The translations under genes and the position numbers were made by a program. The notes beneath the pieces were generated by a model that was not told the origin of the DNA, did no database searches, and worked only from the letters and a program-made list of their open reading frames with translations. From Saccharina japonica (taxonomy: Eukaryota > Sar > Phaeophyceae > Laminariales > Laminariaceae), in assembly GCA_008828725.1 (NCBI GenBank), contig MEHQ01004485.1, positions 62,001 through 126,000 of the forward strand: a stretch of 64,000 nt of DNA. Direction: 5' to 3'. Position 1 is the first letter of the stretch, and each line of letters starts with the position of its first letter. Below are positions 55,332-64,000 of this stretch, piece by piece.

Positions 55332-58300
55332 CTTACCATTAATATATATCCGTGTGTTTTTTTATCAGCGAAGCGTGTTGTGTCGCGTCGCATCGCGCAA
55401 ACGCCAAAACAAATATAATATTTAGTATGTATATATTCTACGAGTATGCCCAAAACAGAAATTTGGAGGGAAAGAAAATGGAATAAAAATGGAAACAAGT
55501 GCCAAAATTTAAAAACAAAACGAAATATGGGGTAAAACAAATGCAAAAAACAAATGCAAAAGCAAACGTGCAAAAAATACTTCGCAAGAACAAAAACAAA
55601 AAGATCGTAAACCGTAAGAGCAAAAAAGGGAAAAGACGGCAAAACACACACAACAAAAAACTGAAAAGCACGCACCCTGTACCCCGAGGGGCTGCATACC
55701 TTAACGTCGCGGCCGACTGGCGCTTGTGTTGGGCGATGGCCTTCGAGCTGCCCCCTCGGCCGCTGCGACAGCCGTGATGCGGTCTTCCGGTCTCTGGAAC
55801 ATGCGCATGTCCACCTGTATTCCATCAGAAACAACAAACACGACGAAACAAAGAGGAACAGATCAGACCAACTATGAGATCTAAAAGAAGGAGGGACAAC
55901 ATACTGCAGAAGAGCAAAGCAAGAAGAACGAGAAGAACATGGAAGGAAAACAGGTTCACACTGAAAAACGGTTCAGAGGGCAACGACTAGCAACAGCCAA
56001 TAACGTTTGCCGATGATGCGCTCTCCACGCCATGCAACTCCGCACCTAATAACAGTACGTACACCGTGCCGGCATAGCACCACACTACACCACGCCATAT
56101 CACACAAGACTGCAAGAGGGCACGACCCCCCCGAAGCGTGGCATGAGCAACGCAAAATAACGTCCGCCTCCCTTCCCGCTACTCTGACCCTGGTCCGTCA
56201 CCCTTGACCCCAACATCTGACCCTAACGCATGACCCAAGACCCTGACACCGCCTTGCGGGGGGTCAGGTATAAAATCCTGTTGTGTATATTTGTTCAACT
56301 TGAAAACAACTTAAAACAATAAACCTCTTCACCCCACTAACCCTAACACTGATTCCTAGCCCTGGACCAAGCCCTCCTTGCCAACTCTCGGCCTAACCAT
56401 GACCCTCGCTGCGATCCTAACCCGACCCCAACCCCTTGGTGTTACCCTGATCCCGGCGCTACCTACTTACCCGTGACTGTCAACCTAACCCTTCCAAACC
56501 TTCACCTTAGTCCTGCCATAGCCCTAGCCTTCCCCCTACAGGTCGCCCTCGAGACCGACTCCAACCGCTGACCCTCACGCTGACAGTAAACCTACCCCTG
56601 AGCCCCAATTCTACCGTGACCTGTCATCCTTGACCCTTACACCCTTACCCAAATAATCCCGACTCGGACCCATGACCGTGCCTCTCAACCAAACGCTAAC
56701 TCCAACCCCCGGCCGTAACCCTGACCCCTAAACCTTGACCCCTACAACGCTTACCCTGAATCCACCCTCGACCCCCGACCCCCTGACTGTGACCCGGACT
56801 CTGACCCATGACCCATACTTTCACACGAAACCTAACCCCAACCCTGACCCCAAATCCCTGGCCCCTAACCCCTGATTCCAACCTTGACTCTGACCCCATG
56901 CCCTTACCCTACCCTACCCGTGACACCGACTTATAATCCTCGCCCGTAACTCTTACCCCATATTAGACCCAAAACCCACCACCCCGGAGCTGATGCTACC
57001 CTATCCCTGACCCCGGATTGTCACCTCTTTCTCCTCGCCTTCTCCTGCGAGACAAGTGTGCGCGCCGTCCAGGTCGGTGCCCTTGAATTTGTTCCCCATG
57101 CGTGTGACGTTGCGGAGGAACGGTTCGTCCATGTTCCCGAACCCCTGCCGGTAAAGCAGAGCAGAGCAGAGCAGGGAAGGGGAAAGGGTCTGTTTTTTAC
57201 CCGTGTGTGCTTGTTTGTGTGTATTTGTGTGTTTGCGGGTGTGTGCTTCGTTTGTCTTTGTGTCCGCCGCGTCTGTATGAAATGGGCGTTGGCGCGTCTG
57301 CGTGTCTTAAATGTGCACCATGTATTTAGGCGTTTCGTGAGCCTGTGCCTCGTGTCTCGCATTCGCGGGTTTCTTGTCTGTGTCATCGTTAAGCATTAAT
57401 CCGTCTGTTTATATGTGCATTTACGTGTGTGTATGATTATGTGTTATTGTGTGAGTGGCCGTCCGGCGTATGCGTTCGTGCCCCTGTTGTATGTGCGTTG
57501 TATGTGCAGCTGTGTCGGTTTGTTTTGTCCACGTTTGTCGGATTGGTGCGTAGATGCCATCATCATCATATAGATTCTAAACACAGCAGCAGTAGTTACT
57601 CGTGGTGGCGTATTCTTTGTCGTATTAGTTTGATGTGTTTCTCAAAAGGCTTATTTCTGCGCAGTCAACTAACGAGGTTGGAATATTTGAATTGCGAGAG
57701 TGCTTCGTTGGCGTCGCAGTGACTTTACACAAGTAGGAGGTCGGCATTGTCACAAAAATTAATAACGATAAGGAGAACGAAAAGCCGGGCGGCGGGGGGG
57801 TGGGGTGGGGGGGGGTACTCATATTTTGCTTGCTTTAGTCATTTGACCATTGACCACGCATCACTTTCGAGACGGAACCCCGTTCCTACTGGAGGGGGGG
57901 GGGTGTACTCATATCGTGCACGGCCGTTGTCGTACGACCATAGACCATAGACCCTCACATCCCTACTATGCCGGAGCGGAGCACGTTGGGGTTTCACCAA
58001 CCAGGCAGACATTGCTTGCACCAAGCGCGAAGCGCCGTGAGGTATTAGGCGGGTCTCATGGAGGGTAAGCTGCATCCTGCTAAGAACCGCCTGTGAGGCG
58101 GACTTGCATATGGACGACAGCCTCCAACAAATCAATTTTATTTCTGGCTTGGCCACTTCCAGAGACAGCAATGGGTATCACTACGTATCTGCCTCGTGAA
58201 TGCCTTACCATATACAAACTACGTGATACGATCATTCCCCTTATGCAGAGATGAGGTTATTAACCCCGCACAAATGATCTAACAAGACCGCCAGCGTGGG

Positions 58301-61300
58301 TAACCGCCAGAAAAGAGAAGAAAAAGCGCGGTACCCTGGTGGTCGAGCTCACGCAGTGAGAGGCGTGTTTTACATTATCGTTGCCGACCGACGCCAACCC
58401 AACCTCTATATATATAAAAAATATTTAACAGGGGGGGGGGGGGGGGGGGCTCATTGGCATGCATGGCCGTGGTCGTAAACCCATAGACCCTCGCATCCCT
58501 ACAATCCCGGGGAGGAGCACGTCCGATTTATACTGACCAGGCAGACATTGTTCGCATCAAGCGTGAAGTGCCGTCAGAGGTGTTTAGCGAGTTGAACGAA
58601 TCGTGAGCTGCCTCCTACTAAGCGCGGGGGGGGGCGGTATTTTTCGTTGTATGGTCAAATAGGATGTGGTATGCACACAATACAGTTGTATGCGCACATT
58701 ACGTGTTGCATAAGAGCACTATGTGCGTGTTTCTATGTTACATGTGGTAATGCGTGATGTATGCACGCTGTGTGTATTGTATGCTTGAACGATGTGTGTT
58801 GTATGCACGTGCATTGTAGTCGTATGCACGCATATATGTGCAAACCCAGCCAGTTTTGTGCTCAGAAGAGTGATCTAACAAAAACACAGGGAGAATGCGG
58901 CTGGTGACACTGTTGCAGGAGCGTCATCGTACCAATACGGGGTCCCTCGCTCCTATGGCTCATACCTATACATAATCCCTACTGAGTTGTACGCGGCTTT
59001 GCTTGCCTACATTCAATTCAAGATAACACCAATATGTCGTCATATACATATCATACCCGGGGAATAATCACTACAGCGTCGCAACTTATCATTGAATTAT
59101 TGGTGGCATGATCGCTATCACAGGCAAGATAATGCCGACCTCAGCCGCGAGTGGTCGGGGTACCCGTCTTGCAAAAATAAAAACATCGTTGTTACGTTTT
59201 CCGTTCACTTGCTGAAAGCATGGTTATGAAGGGCAATGCCAATACAAAAAGCAACACCGGGCCCAAAAAAGGAACAAAACAAGCAAAAGCAATCCGTCCA
59301 TCCCAAAATGTGTGTTTTTCCGCAAGAACCACAAAAAAAGAGGGAAAATTTCATATCCCAAGCAATATCAGTAGCGCCGACCGTGACCCCATAACCACCA
59401 CCTATCCCAACGGCGACCGCTGTCGCCGCTGCCGCTGCCGCTACCGCACCTGCTCTCGCTCCCGCCGTACCAAGTCTGCGATGCTCTCGTCCTTAGAATC
59501 GGTCCAACACCCCCCCACCTTCTTCATCTTGCCCTTGCGCGCTCTGCCAGCCAACAGCAACGATGACGATAGTAAAGGGTGATGATGATTATGAACGGTG
59601 ACGATGATAATGGTGGCGGCAATGATGATATGGAAACCCATATTCACGGCACGCCTAACCACGCGCCCCTCCCCTTATCTCTCCTCTTGTAGACCGCCAT
59701 CACACTCCTGTCCGTTGCCTTCGTGCACCACTCACCCAGTCCTCATGTCCTCCCTCATAAGCGTAGCCGCCCCCGTCCGCACCGGCCTTCTATTCTCGTC
59801 GAAAAACGTCACCACCTCCAATTATTTTTCGTCCTCCGCTCCCTCTTTCGCACCCGTTTTTCCTGGTTTCGTGACCACCTCCGCTGTCCCCGATGCGCCT
59901 CGTGCAGAAGACGACTTTCCTTCTTCTCCGTCTTGCCCGGGTTTCCAGCGGGCAGGAGGAGCGGCGGTGGCAGCGGCGGAGGCGGCGATGGCATTCGTTT
60001 CTCGCCCGGCGCGCGCCTGTAATACGTTGGGCAGGGCGCGGGCCAGAGTGGGGGTGGGGGAGGGGGGTGGTGTGTGCTCGTTGTCATGCATGGCCGCGGG
60101 AGAAGGGCGGGATGTATTTATGACATGCAAAGCCGTTATCTTATGCCCATAGCCCCTTGCATCCCTACAATGACAGGACGGAGTTCGTTAGGTTTTCACC
60201 GACCAGGCAGACACTGCTTGCACCAAGCGCAACGAGAGGGGCAGGGGGCGGGAGCTAGCGTAGGCAACTATAAAACAACAACAATGGGGGGGGGGGCTAC
60301 CAGGTACACAGTTACGTAACGGCTACAGCAAAAACAGCAAAGACATCAACACACACCGGCAACAACATCACCAACACCACCAACAACAAACAACAGACCA
60401 CACCACACGCACAACACCAACACCAACAAAACCAAACCAAACCATACCAAACCAAGACTGACCCCTTCCGTAAGAAGCGCTTGGGTCGCCTTGTCGCCCT
60501 TGAGCTTCGCCTTCATACCTGCCACGGCTAGTTTCGTCAGCTCCACCTCGCTCAGCACCTTGCCGGCCGGAGCCACCACAGCCGCCGGCTCCCAGGTAAC
60601 CATCGCCACTGCTACCCCTCTTCCTCCTTCCTCTCCCCCCCCACTCCTTTTCCTTCCACTCCACCGTCCCGGGCCTCGTCGCCCCTCACCCGCCCACCTC
60701 CGCCGCCGACATCATCTCCGACAACACCTCGGCGCTCTCGGGTATCTCTTTCTCCCCCTTCTCGTGTCGATGGCGCCCTTTCGACACCAACCTCGGGGGA
60801 GACACTCTCCCCCGTTCCACCCCGCCGCCCCCGGCCATCGCCTCCACCGCAGCCACCACTACCACCACCCCCTCGCCTGGTAGGGTGTTCACGCCCGCGG
60901 TCCCCGTCGCGGCCATCACCCCTCCCCTTGCGACGGTCTGCCCCCTCCCTGTCGCCGCCATCGCTAACATCATCAGGATCATCGCATTTTCTCCCCCTCG
61001 TGCTCGTCGCACCCTCCCTTACCCCCACCTCCCGCTCCACCGCCGACGCCGCCGCCCCCACCGCTATCCCCCCGGCGACGCCCGCTTACCGTGCCCCCCC
61101 TGGAAAGGTCTTCCCCCCTGCCTCGGCATCGATCACGGTCTCCATCGTCCGAGCCCCGGTCGCCAGTCCCGCGATCGCCGGAGCCACGCTCACGCGAGTC
61201 ACCCCCCCGCGTAAACCCTCCACCTCCGTCCCCACCACCCCTTCTGCCCCCGGAGCCAGCAGACCCGCCAACGCCTCCACTCCACCCTGCGTTCTACGCC

Positions 61301-63577
61301 CGACCCTCGGTCCGGCCTCGCCGCCCCACCTCTTCATTATCCTGCTTGTCCTGCCGAGCCCCTCCACAGCGTCCGGAGTCACGGAGGTCGTCATCGTCGT
61401 CTGTACGCTTCCCAACGCTTCCGCTGTTTCCTCCACCCCGTTCCTCACGTTCGCGCCATCCCCCCGCCACGACTGCTTCCTTTTCTCCTCCCCCTGGTCC
61501 AGCCTCCGTCCATTTTGCGTGTCCCGCTTCACTCTCACGGTGTTTATCTTGTTCTGCGTCAGCTTCTTTCCCACCGCCTCGCCGCCTATCGCTAAGGTCT
61601 TCCTCCTGTCTGAAACCCCTTCCCTTTCTCCACACCTTGTCCTCGCCTGCACCAGCACGACCGCTGTCGCGGCCACGCCCCTCGACATCTCGGGCGCTCT
61701 CGCTTCTCCACCGGTGTTCACTGTCCACCCGGTCTCCTTTCGTCCCCGCCCCGCGTCCGCCTACTCCCCGCTCCGAGCGCCTTCACCCCCGCCGAGGCCT
61801 TTTCATGCATCCCCCTCCCTTCCCACGCCCAACCCCCGCTCCCGCCTCGACCCCTGCCCCCGCCCCCGCGACTATTGCCATTACCCGTGTCGTCAACGCA
61901 GCCATGCCGACCATCACGATCGCCACCACCATCGTCCCCATCACGGTCGCTTCGCCTCGTTTCCTCTTTTTAGCCGAGGACAACCTCCAGCTTGTCGGAG
62001 AAACGCCTGAGCACGTCGGTGTCCTTGGCTTCGCGGCCTATTCTCAGCCTGCCGCCCCGAATCTCCTCGCTCCCCGTCCCTGTCCCGGCCGGGCCCGTTG
62101 ACGTTACTCCGGCCCATCTGTGGAGCAGCGGTAAAGGTGCGCCATATGTCGACGGAGAAGGGGAACGGAGAGGGCGTGTGCAGGGCATGTTATATGATGA
62201 AAAATGAATAAAACCAACGCCAACTGAACGTCAACCCAAGCAAACCCAAGCCAATTCCAAGCCAAGCCCAAACAATTACCCATAACGATAAAAAACGCTC
62301 CAAACCCAAAGAAAACACGAAATCAGATCAGACCATGCCAACTCAAACTAACGCCGAACCTTGAAGACAAACCACTCATACATACAAATCGAATAAACAC
62401 CCAGACCTGTCAAACCGAATCTCGAAGCCAACAAACAATATAGCCGCAATCCCAGCCAAAACAAAGAAAAAATGAACCATACCTCCAAACTAAAAAAAAA
62501 CAAAAAAGGCAACAACCCGCCAAACTTAAAAACCGGAAAGACCAAAGCTGCAAACAGCAAAACGTCACGCACCATTCTCCTTATGTATACCCCTTGTAAA
62601 CCAAACTCCATCCCAAACATACCTTTCCGAGGAGCCCGCCGGAGTCATCGGAAGCTATCCTGACATCGCTGGACGCTATTAATAGTGATGCGAGATCATT
62701 GCGCCCTCTGCGTCGCCCGAACCGCCCGCCGATCGACCCCCCCTAGAGTCTCGCTTCAGCTGGTCCAGCGATCCCCACCTTAATGAAAGCGAGGTCTGCG
62801 GGGTGAGGATGGTTGCGAGAGGGGGTGGGTGCTGGTGTTGGGGGTTGTAGTTTGAGCCGGGGTGGGGATGAGGGTGAGGGTGGGGGGGGCGTGGGGGCGT
62901 ACGCATGTGTTGCTTGCCTCAGTAATTTGACCGTTGACCCCGCATCCCGTTCGAGACGAAGCTGGGTTGGGTTGCGACTGGTGTTTAAGGTGGTGGTCCG
63001 GCGTGGTCGTGGGGTCGGGGGCCGGGGGTTTGGGGGTTGGGGTTGGAGTAGGGGTGGGGTTGGGGACGGCCGTAAAGGTGGGGGTGAGGTTCGGACTGGG
63101 GTTGAGGGTGGGACTGGGGGTGGTGGTGGAGCTGGGGGTGGTTGAGGGAGCGGTGAGGGCGGCAATACAGGCCGATCAAGCTCAGGCGAAAGAGAATAAA
63201 GCACCAAACGACCAGCGCACGACACGAAGCGCAAGCTAAACTGAAAAAAGGAAAGCCGGAGGTGAACAATCGAGACTGGTAAACGAGGCAACGATGAAAC
63301 GACAAAAGGAGAAAGGTACAAAAATGGAAACGGGCTAACCTGAAGCGCGTTGCGGGTCTGCTGATGCTGCTGCCACTCCTTCTTCGCCTTTCGTTCCCTC
63401 TCCTCCTCCTGCTTCTACCACTCTTACTTGAACTACTGCTGCCTCTGTTGCTGCTACTGCTGCTACGACTGCTACTACTGCTGCTGCTACTCCTACTACT
63501 ACTACCACTACTGCTATTACTGCGACCACTACTTCTATCATTACGCCGTTATTGCCGTAGCTTCGCCCAAGCCGCAC
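55181..63577 (-). CDS. CWF19L: CWF19-like (CwfJ) splicing factor, multi-exon, damaged
   Basis: CWF19 proteins act with the spliceosome and the lariat-debranching machinery. Recognised minus-strand exons in gene order are: an SR-rich segment near 63,340-63,545; a conserved block ending at 60,463 (VLSEVELTKLAVAGMKAKL); 60,016-59,736 (VVTFFDENRRPVRTGAATLM); 57,144-57,025 (NMDEPFLRNVTRMGNKFKG); 55,814-55,700 (DMRMFQRPEDRITA, KAIAQHKRQSAATL); and 55,331-55,181 with the CwfJ start (CHLCMEASGFKERLVLSLG, then EGHCYIVPIRHTPAST). The order matches CWF19 proteins of plants and animals. Damage seen: an in-frame TAA in exon 60,016-59,736 before LEVVTFFDEN; a frame change inside 55,814-55,700; and an out-of-phase junction between 59,736 and 57,144. 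The rest of CwfJ after TPAST is not found. It is a pseudogene, or there are sequence errors; the family call is firm. Confidence 0.78.
55700..55814 (-). CDS. CWF19L: CWF19-like exon with internal frame change
   Basis: The 5' part reads DMRMFQRPEDRITAVAAAE in the frame that joins to exon 57,144-57,025 in phase 0. The 3' part reads SSKAIAQHKRQSAATL in another frame that joins to CHLC. One base is apparently missing or two are extra near the middle (CTCGAAGGCC). This is a host-gene lesion or a sequencing error. Confidence 0.7.
56165..57010. repeat. Degenerate telomere-like array (CCCTAAC/CCCTGAC)
   Basis: CCCTAAC, CCCTGAC, CCTTGAC and CCCCAAC units of 6-8 bp recur with irregular spacing for about 850 bp. 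The type resembles the CCCTAA telomere repeat but is not an exact array. It lies inside the intron 55,815-57,024 of the CWF19-like gene. Confidence 0.7.
57025..57144 (-). CDS. CWF19L: CWF19-like exon
   Basis: 120 bp between CGGCAG and GTGACA, phase 0 at the 3' end. It reads GFGNMDEPFLRNVTRMGNKF, then KGTDLDGAHTCLAG and GEGEEKE. It corresponds to the NMD...GKF...DLD region that precedes the CwfJ domain in plant CWF19. Confidence 0.8.
57145..57814. other. Intron of the CWF19-like gene, nothing else recognised
   Basis: GT-rich plus strand (TGTGTTTG repeats at 57,190-57,440). No exon recognised. Confidence 0.4.
57815..57892 (+). repeat. GHR repeat, 5' fragment (variant)
   Basis: Starts GTACTCATATTTTGCTTGC after a G-run and stops at CGTTCCTACTGG before the next G-run. 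It is a variant of the first 80 bp of the repeat; 62,899-62,975 is a close relative. Confidence 0.65.
57904..58405 (+). repeat. GHR repeat, full copy
   Basis: It follows a G-run. Hairpins are AGCGCGAAGCGCC, CCGCCTGTGAGGCGG and CTCACGCAGTGAG, and the end is GACCGACGCCAACCCAACC. It lies in an intron of the CWF19-like gene. A TA-rich spacer and a run of about 20 G follow. Confidence 0.85.
58450..58625 (+). repeat. GHR repeat, 3'-truncated copy
   Basis: It starts after a long G-run (58,431-58,449), covers about the first 175 bp and stops at CTACTAAGCGC, immediately followed by another G-run. Confidence 0.75.
58626..59735. other. Intron; degenerate GTATGCAC-type repeats, otherwise unassigned
   Basis: 58,655-58,845 holds loose repeats of TTGTATGCACGC. 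A plus frame at 59,220-59,582 is Lys/Thr- and Arg-rich and unrecognised. Confidence 0.4.
59736..60016 (-). CDS. CWF19L: CWF19-like exon with an in-frame stop
   Basis: 281 bp between TTACAG and GTGAGT. It joins in phase 0 to the exon ending at 60,463. It reads SGTAEVVTKPGKTGAKEGAE, then DEK, TAA, LEVVTFFDENRRPVRTGAAT and LMREDMRTG. Coding similarity continues on both sides of the stop in the same frame. Confidence 0.7.
60074..60233 (+). repeat. GHR repeat, 3'-truncated copy in a CWF19-like intron
   Basis: It follows a G-rich run (60,047-60,070) and runs from TGCTCGTTGTCATGCATGGC to TTGCACCAAGCGCAACG, then meets a G-rich stretch. It lies within the 446-bp intron 60,017-60,462. Confidence 0.7.
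60463..60609 (-). CDS. CWF19L: CWF19-like exon, conserved part
   Basis: It reads MVTWEPAAVVAPAGKVLSEV, then ELTKLAVAGMKAKLKGDK and ATQALLTEG, ending before GTCAGT. It corresponds to the LNKLxAxxxKAxLMG helix upstream of the central region in CWF19 proteins. The upstream limit is not defined. GC-rich Arg/Asp/Gly-rich minus-strand frames continue to about 62.1 kb and may be the low-complexity N-terminal region. Confidence 0.65.
62640..62790 (-). other. Possible further N-terminal exon of the CWF19-like gene
   Basis: The minus strand reads ASSDVRIASDDSGGLLGK before a GTATGT donor. No family match was seen; it is listed only for its position and donor. Confidence 0.25.
62800..63150. repeat. G-rich degenerate repeat (GGGGTTGGGG/GGGGTGGG)
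   Basis: The plus strand is built of GGGGTTG, GGGGTGA and GGGACTG-like units of 6-7 bp. It includes a GHR 5' fragment (62,899-62,975). Confidence 0.6.
63340..63545 (-). CDS. CWF19L: SR-rich coding segment (probable CWF19-like N-terminus)
   Basis: In one minus-strand frame the trinucleotide-rich stretch reads NDRSSGRSNSSSGSSSRS, then SGRSRRRGNERRRRSGSS, ending TRF before a GTTAGC donor at 63,339. SR/RS tracts are usual in CWF19L2-type proteins. The other frames are polyvaline and stop-rich, so this frame is the likeliest. A stop lies just upstream, so the exon start is uncertain. Confidence 0.45.
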
Positions 63578-63599
63578 CAGAAGATGGAGCCGTCAGCAG

Positions 63600-64000
63600 T
63601 TTCACCCATATTTGACTGTGGACACCAGGCTAACACAATGACGGGTAAATCGTAAGGCGGGCCGGCGGGACCGCGAGATCCAAGAAACAGCGTGTCACTT
63701 TCGTTAAAAACAGCGCGGGGAGCACAAAACAACACAGATTTGCACGCTAACCGGGCAAGGCGAGAACCAAACCCAAACCTACACAGACCATGGATGTAAA
63801 AGAAAACATCTCGCTCATCATGCACCATCACGTGTAATTGAGCCGCATGAAACTGTCAAAGCGTACTACCCTTACAAGTCAATGGTCTGCGGTAGGGAGG
63901 TAAAAAAAACGACGGCGGCTGAAGCAAGGGGGCAGGGGTAACGGTGATTGATGCAGTCGCTCTCCTCTCTCCCACGAGTTCTTCTAGAGATTAGCCGGAC
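63600..64000. other. No gene recognised
   Basis: A short frame (MGETADGSIFWCGLGEATA, minus strand near 63,550-63,615) directly precedes the SR stretch and could be the start region of the same gene, but splice support is lacking. Confidence 0.3.

Noticed and set aside
55160-55837. 225-codon minus-strand frame taken as one protein
   Set aside because: It reads through an intron (Phe/Leu-rich middle); the conserved parts are two spliced exons, the upstream one mostly in other frames.
60928-62101. Plus-strand frames of 360 and 336 codons
   Set aside because: C-rich antisense of the Gly/Arg/Asp-rich minus strand within the CWF19-like gene; proline/serine low complexity only.
1-64000. CRISPR array, operon or prokaryotic gene clusters
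   Set aside because: No regularly spaced identical repeats with unique spacers and no bacterial gene layout; tandem repeats here are minisatellites.

Overview
This is eukaryotic DNA: introns with GT/AG ends, LTR retrotransposons, minisatellites and microsatellites, and almost no long reading frames outside mobile elements. The best fit is a stramenopile, most likely a brown alga (Ectocarpus-like). The reasons are leucine-rich repeats carried one per exon in exons of 72 bp, a GDPH/root-cap (vWD-like) extracellular domain, the splicing factor CWF19 with an SR-rich N-terminus, and CCCTAA-like tracts. The organism is an inference; no rRNA or organelle marker is present.

Positions 1-16,847 hold the most interesting locus: the 3' part of a plus-strand gene that looks like a secreted or cell-surface LRR protein. 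Six LRR exons (five of 72 bp, one of 81 bp) are flanked by phase-2 introns. They are followed by an LRR C-terminal exon, a 35-bp linker exon that changes phase, two cysteine-rich exons, a large GDPH (vWD/root-cap-like) exon and a tiny last exon. Two LRR exons lie in a direct duplication (1-2,613 and 6,789-11,067). Between the two copies the LRR exons differ at 16 codons and every change alters the amino acid. This looks like a diversifying, exon-shuffling recognition gene, as described for brown algal ROCO and NB-ARC-TPR genes, but here joined to a vWD-like extracellular module.

Positions 16,848-28,710 are old repeat-rich DNA: a decayed minisatellite (17.4-18.05 kb), stretches with nothing recognisable, a heavily decayed Ty3/Gypsy element (about 22.4-27.1 kb), and a degenerate tandem repeat (27.3-27.96 kb).

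Positions 28,711-47,960 hold a whole-looking Ty1/Copia element (28,716-34,410, 226-bp LTRs, CTCCG target duplication). A tandem segmental duplication starts inside its polyprotein and carries about 3 kb of flank (31,928-37,345 copied at 37,861-43,494). Several direct and inverted copies of an unidentified module (Z) follow, then a glutamine-rich coiled-coil coding region on the minus strand.

Positions 48,000-64,000 hold several copies of a roughly 490-bp hairpin-rich repeat bounded by G-runs (old copies also lie in the LRR locus), a Q-rich region with a CCHC knuckle, several minisatellites, and a minus-strand CWF19-like (CwfJ) splicing-factor gene at about 55.2-63.6 kb. Its introns contain a telomere-like array and hairpin-repeat copies. 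Its coding sequence shows a stop, a frame change and an out-of-phase junction, so it is either a pseudogene or affected by sequence errors.
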